This document shows positions 59,137-60,066 of a stretch of DNA of 60,066 nucleotides, in pieces; position 1 is the first letter of the stretch; each line of letters begins with the position of its first letter. The notes under the pieces are model-generated. The model was not told the origin of the DNA, did not search any database, and saw only the letters and a program-made list of their open reading frames with translations. The stretch is from Oscillospiraceae bacterium (lineage in GTDB: Bacteria > Bacillota > Clostridia > Oscillospirales > Ruminococcaceae): the NCBI GenBank assembly GCA_017473015.1, contig JAFUNP010000037.1, forward strand, positions 1 to 60,066. Direction: 5' to 3'. A program made the translations under genes and the position numbers.

Positions 59137-60066
59137 TTAACCTAAAACCGGCATAATTTTCTTGATGGACTCCTGTCTTAAATGGATACCGTCAAGGAAA
59201 TCTGTATTTGCAAGACCGCACACGGCCGGGTCGTATGAACCGCATACAGTTATGCCATATTTTGCCGCTGTATCGCGCAGATATTGTTCCAGTTCCGGTA
59301 CGCAGTGGTACAGGTCGTTTCTTTCTGTGATTTTGCTGTACACAATAGGGTGATACGGTGGCAGAAAGAAAATAATCTGTATATTCTTTGCCTGGAGATA
59401 TTCTATAAAAGCTTCAAACTGCTCTTTATATACAGGGCTGATTTCCTCAAAGCCATACAATCGCATAATTGTTTCTGTATTGGCGGTGGTGAGGGCATCG
59501 TGGTCGGCCTGCTCCTGTGGACGGGTACGGAAATTTTTGTCATAAATAACAGAACCATCCGGCGCTTTGATTACCTCTTCCTGTTCGTAAATCAGTTCCC
59601 GTGGTACAGGTTCCGGCTGAACTTCAGTGCTTTTGTCTTTGAAATAATACTTTATACTGCCCTGAAAATAGCTTGGGTCCAGCAGGGCGGTGTATTTATC
59701 CAGAGGATTTGGCGCTTCGTAGGAAGTGTTTTCAAAGCCCAGCTCTTCGCCGATAAATTCGTAATACAGCTCTTTGTTGCTGCGTTTGTCATAGGATTCT
59801 TCGTAATCATTGAACAGCCAGGCGTCCAGGCCCATTACAAAGATTTCCGGCTCTTTGCCCTCTTTGGAGAAAATATAGTAACTGGTGAAAAAGTCATAAA
59901 TATCAGCACCCACATTGGATGCGTTGTAGAAAGTTTTTTCACCTGTGGTAAATGATGTGTCTATCATCATACTGCGGGATGAGCCATTTACCAGAATCTG
60001 CGGTGCTTCTTCCACATTTTTTGCGTATACTTCATTCAGTGCACGGCCGTCCAGACGTTCATAACC
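59137..60066 (-). CDS. SGNH-hydrolase-like protein, 5' end cut by the window edge
   Basis: Partial gene: 309 residues are visible and the frame is open to the window end (the first visible codons read GYERLDGRALNEVYAKN). ILVNGSSRSMMIDTS looks like the SGNH nucleophile block with Ser, and NTDFLDGIHLRQES provides the Asp-His pair. The pattern recalls membrane-associated DltD/AlgX-type O-acylation proteins, so the missing N-terminus may carry a membrane helix. Substrate unknown. A GTG at 60015 is not the true start because the frame continues upstream. Confidence 0.75.
   Translation of the reverse strand, partial: GYERLDGRALNEVYAKNVEEAPQILVNGSSRSMMIDTSFTTGEKTFYNASNVGADIYDFFTSYYIFSKEGKEPEIFVMGLDAWLFNDYEESYDKRSNKELYYEFIGEELGFENTSYEAPNPLDKYTALLDPSYFQGSIKYYFKDKSTEVQPEPVPRELIYEQEEVIKAPDGSVIYDKNFRTRPQEQADHDALTTANTETIMRLYGFEEISPVYKEQFEAFIEYLQAKNIQIIFFLPPYHPIVYSKITERNDLYHCVPELEQYLRDTAAKYGITVCGSYDPAVCGLANTDFLDGIHLRQESIKKIMPVLG

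Noticed and set aside
1-60066. CRISPR array, prophage, integrative element or biosynthetic gene cluster
   Set aside because: No direct-repeat array, integrase, transposase, capsid, or modular synthetase was seen; the acyltransferase-like gene has no carrier-protein partner.

Overview
The window looks like a chromosomal segment of an anaerobic, endospore-forming Clostridia-class Firmicute (Bacillota). The evidence is a spoIIID gene, a SpoIIQ-like LytM protein with a forespore-type promoter, a YtvI-like sporulation membrane protein, oxygen-sensitive Fe-S serine dehydratase, an A-type flavo-diiron protein, a tRNA-sensing T-box leader and sigma-A promoters of Firmicute type. I see no phage, integrase, transposase, CRISPR array, rRNA or tRNA gene. 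The window is mostly ordinary core and accessory metabolism. The less ordinary items are unusual proteins, possible operators and small palindromic elements.

Layout. 1-385: a gene-free stretch with three stacked hairpins. 386-1232 (-): rplM-rpsI. 1508-6552 (+): a TtcA-type tRNA thiolase, alr, a lipoprotein, acpS, a flavo-diiron protein and a MazF/NdoA toxin without a visible antitoxin. 6680-6804: a cloverleaf-like palindromic repeat. 6844-9227 (-): SpoIIQ-like LytM protein, a membrane-anchored XRE regulator and a DUF896 protein. 9383-13309 (+): hemolysin III-like protein, a DUF348-G5-3D cell-wall protein and a PatB-type C-S lyase fused to a peroxiredoxin-like domain. 13351-24777 (mixed): EamA transporter, rRNA m5C methyltransferase, MBL hydrolase, PhoR/PhoP-type two-component system, spoIIID, M20 amidohydrolase, ion permease, a tandem-repeat FMN-bind-like lipoprotein and a ferredoxin-tailed aldo/keto reductase.

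24883-34895 (-) is a ten-gene unidirectional run. In transcription order it is histidine phosphatase, two nucleoside deoxyribosyltransferase paralogues, two YfhO paralogues, YqeG HAD phosphatase, an endonuclease IV-like TIM barrel, PepP, EF-P and a CD1247-like acidic metal-binding protein. Several junctions overlap by 1-8 nt. 35002-37981 holds an XRE regulator, a condensation-fold acyltransferase behind a 25-bp perfect palindrome, two overlapping tiny genes and another small acidic protein. 38084-42878 (-) is a complete B12-dependent methionine module: MTHFR fused to a homocysteine methyltransferase domain, a free-standing MetH reactivation domain, and a MetH core.

43046-45701 (-) is an amino-acid ABC transporter behind a full T-box leader. 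45688-50058 (-) carries a GT39-like membrane protein, an Na/Pi cotransporter with PhoU domain, and YtvI. 50339-52924 (+) has sdaAB-sdaAA and a coiled-coil protein. 53057-60066 has glyS, a MazG-like protein, a DUF1232 protein, an MFS transporter, a Cthe_2159-type lipoprotein with a low-complexity tail, a DUF1904 protein and an SGNH-like gene cut by the window edge.

How the genes work together. Sulfur amino-acid metabolism is represented twice (PatB-type lyase and the MetH/MetF module). One-carbon units could come from serine, and sdaA makes pyruvate from it. The T-box transporter ties amino-acid import to tRNA charging. Intergenic DNA is strongly AT-rich and most transcription units end in strong hairpin terminators, so operon boundaries can be drawn with fair confidence. 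All functions are assigned by reading the sequence; no database search was run.
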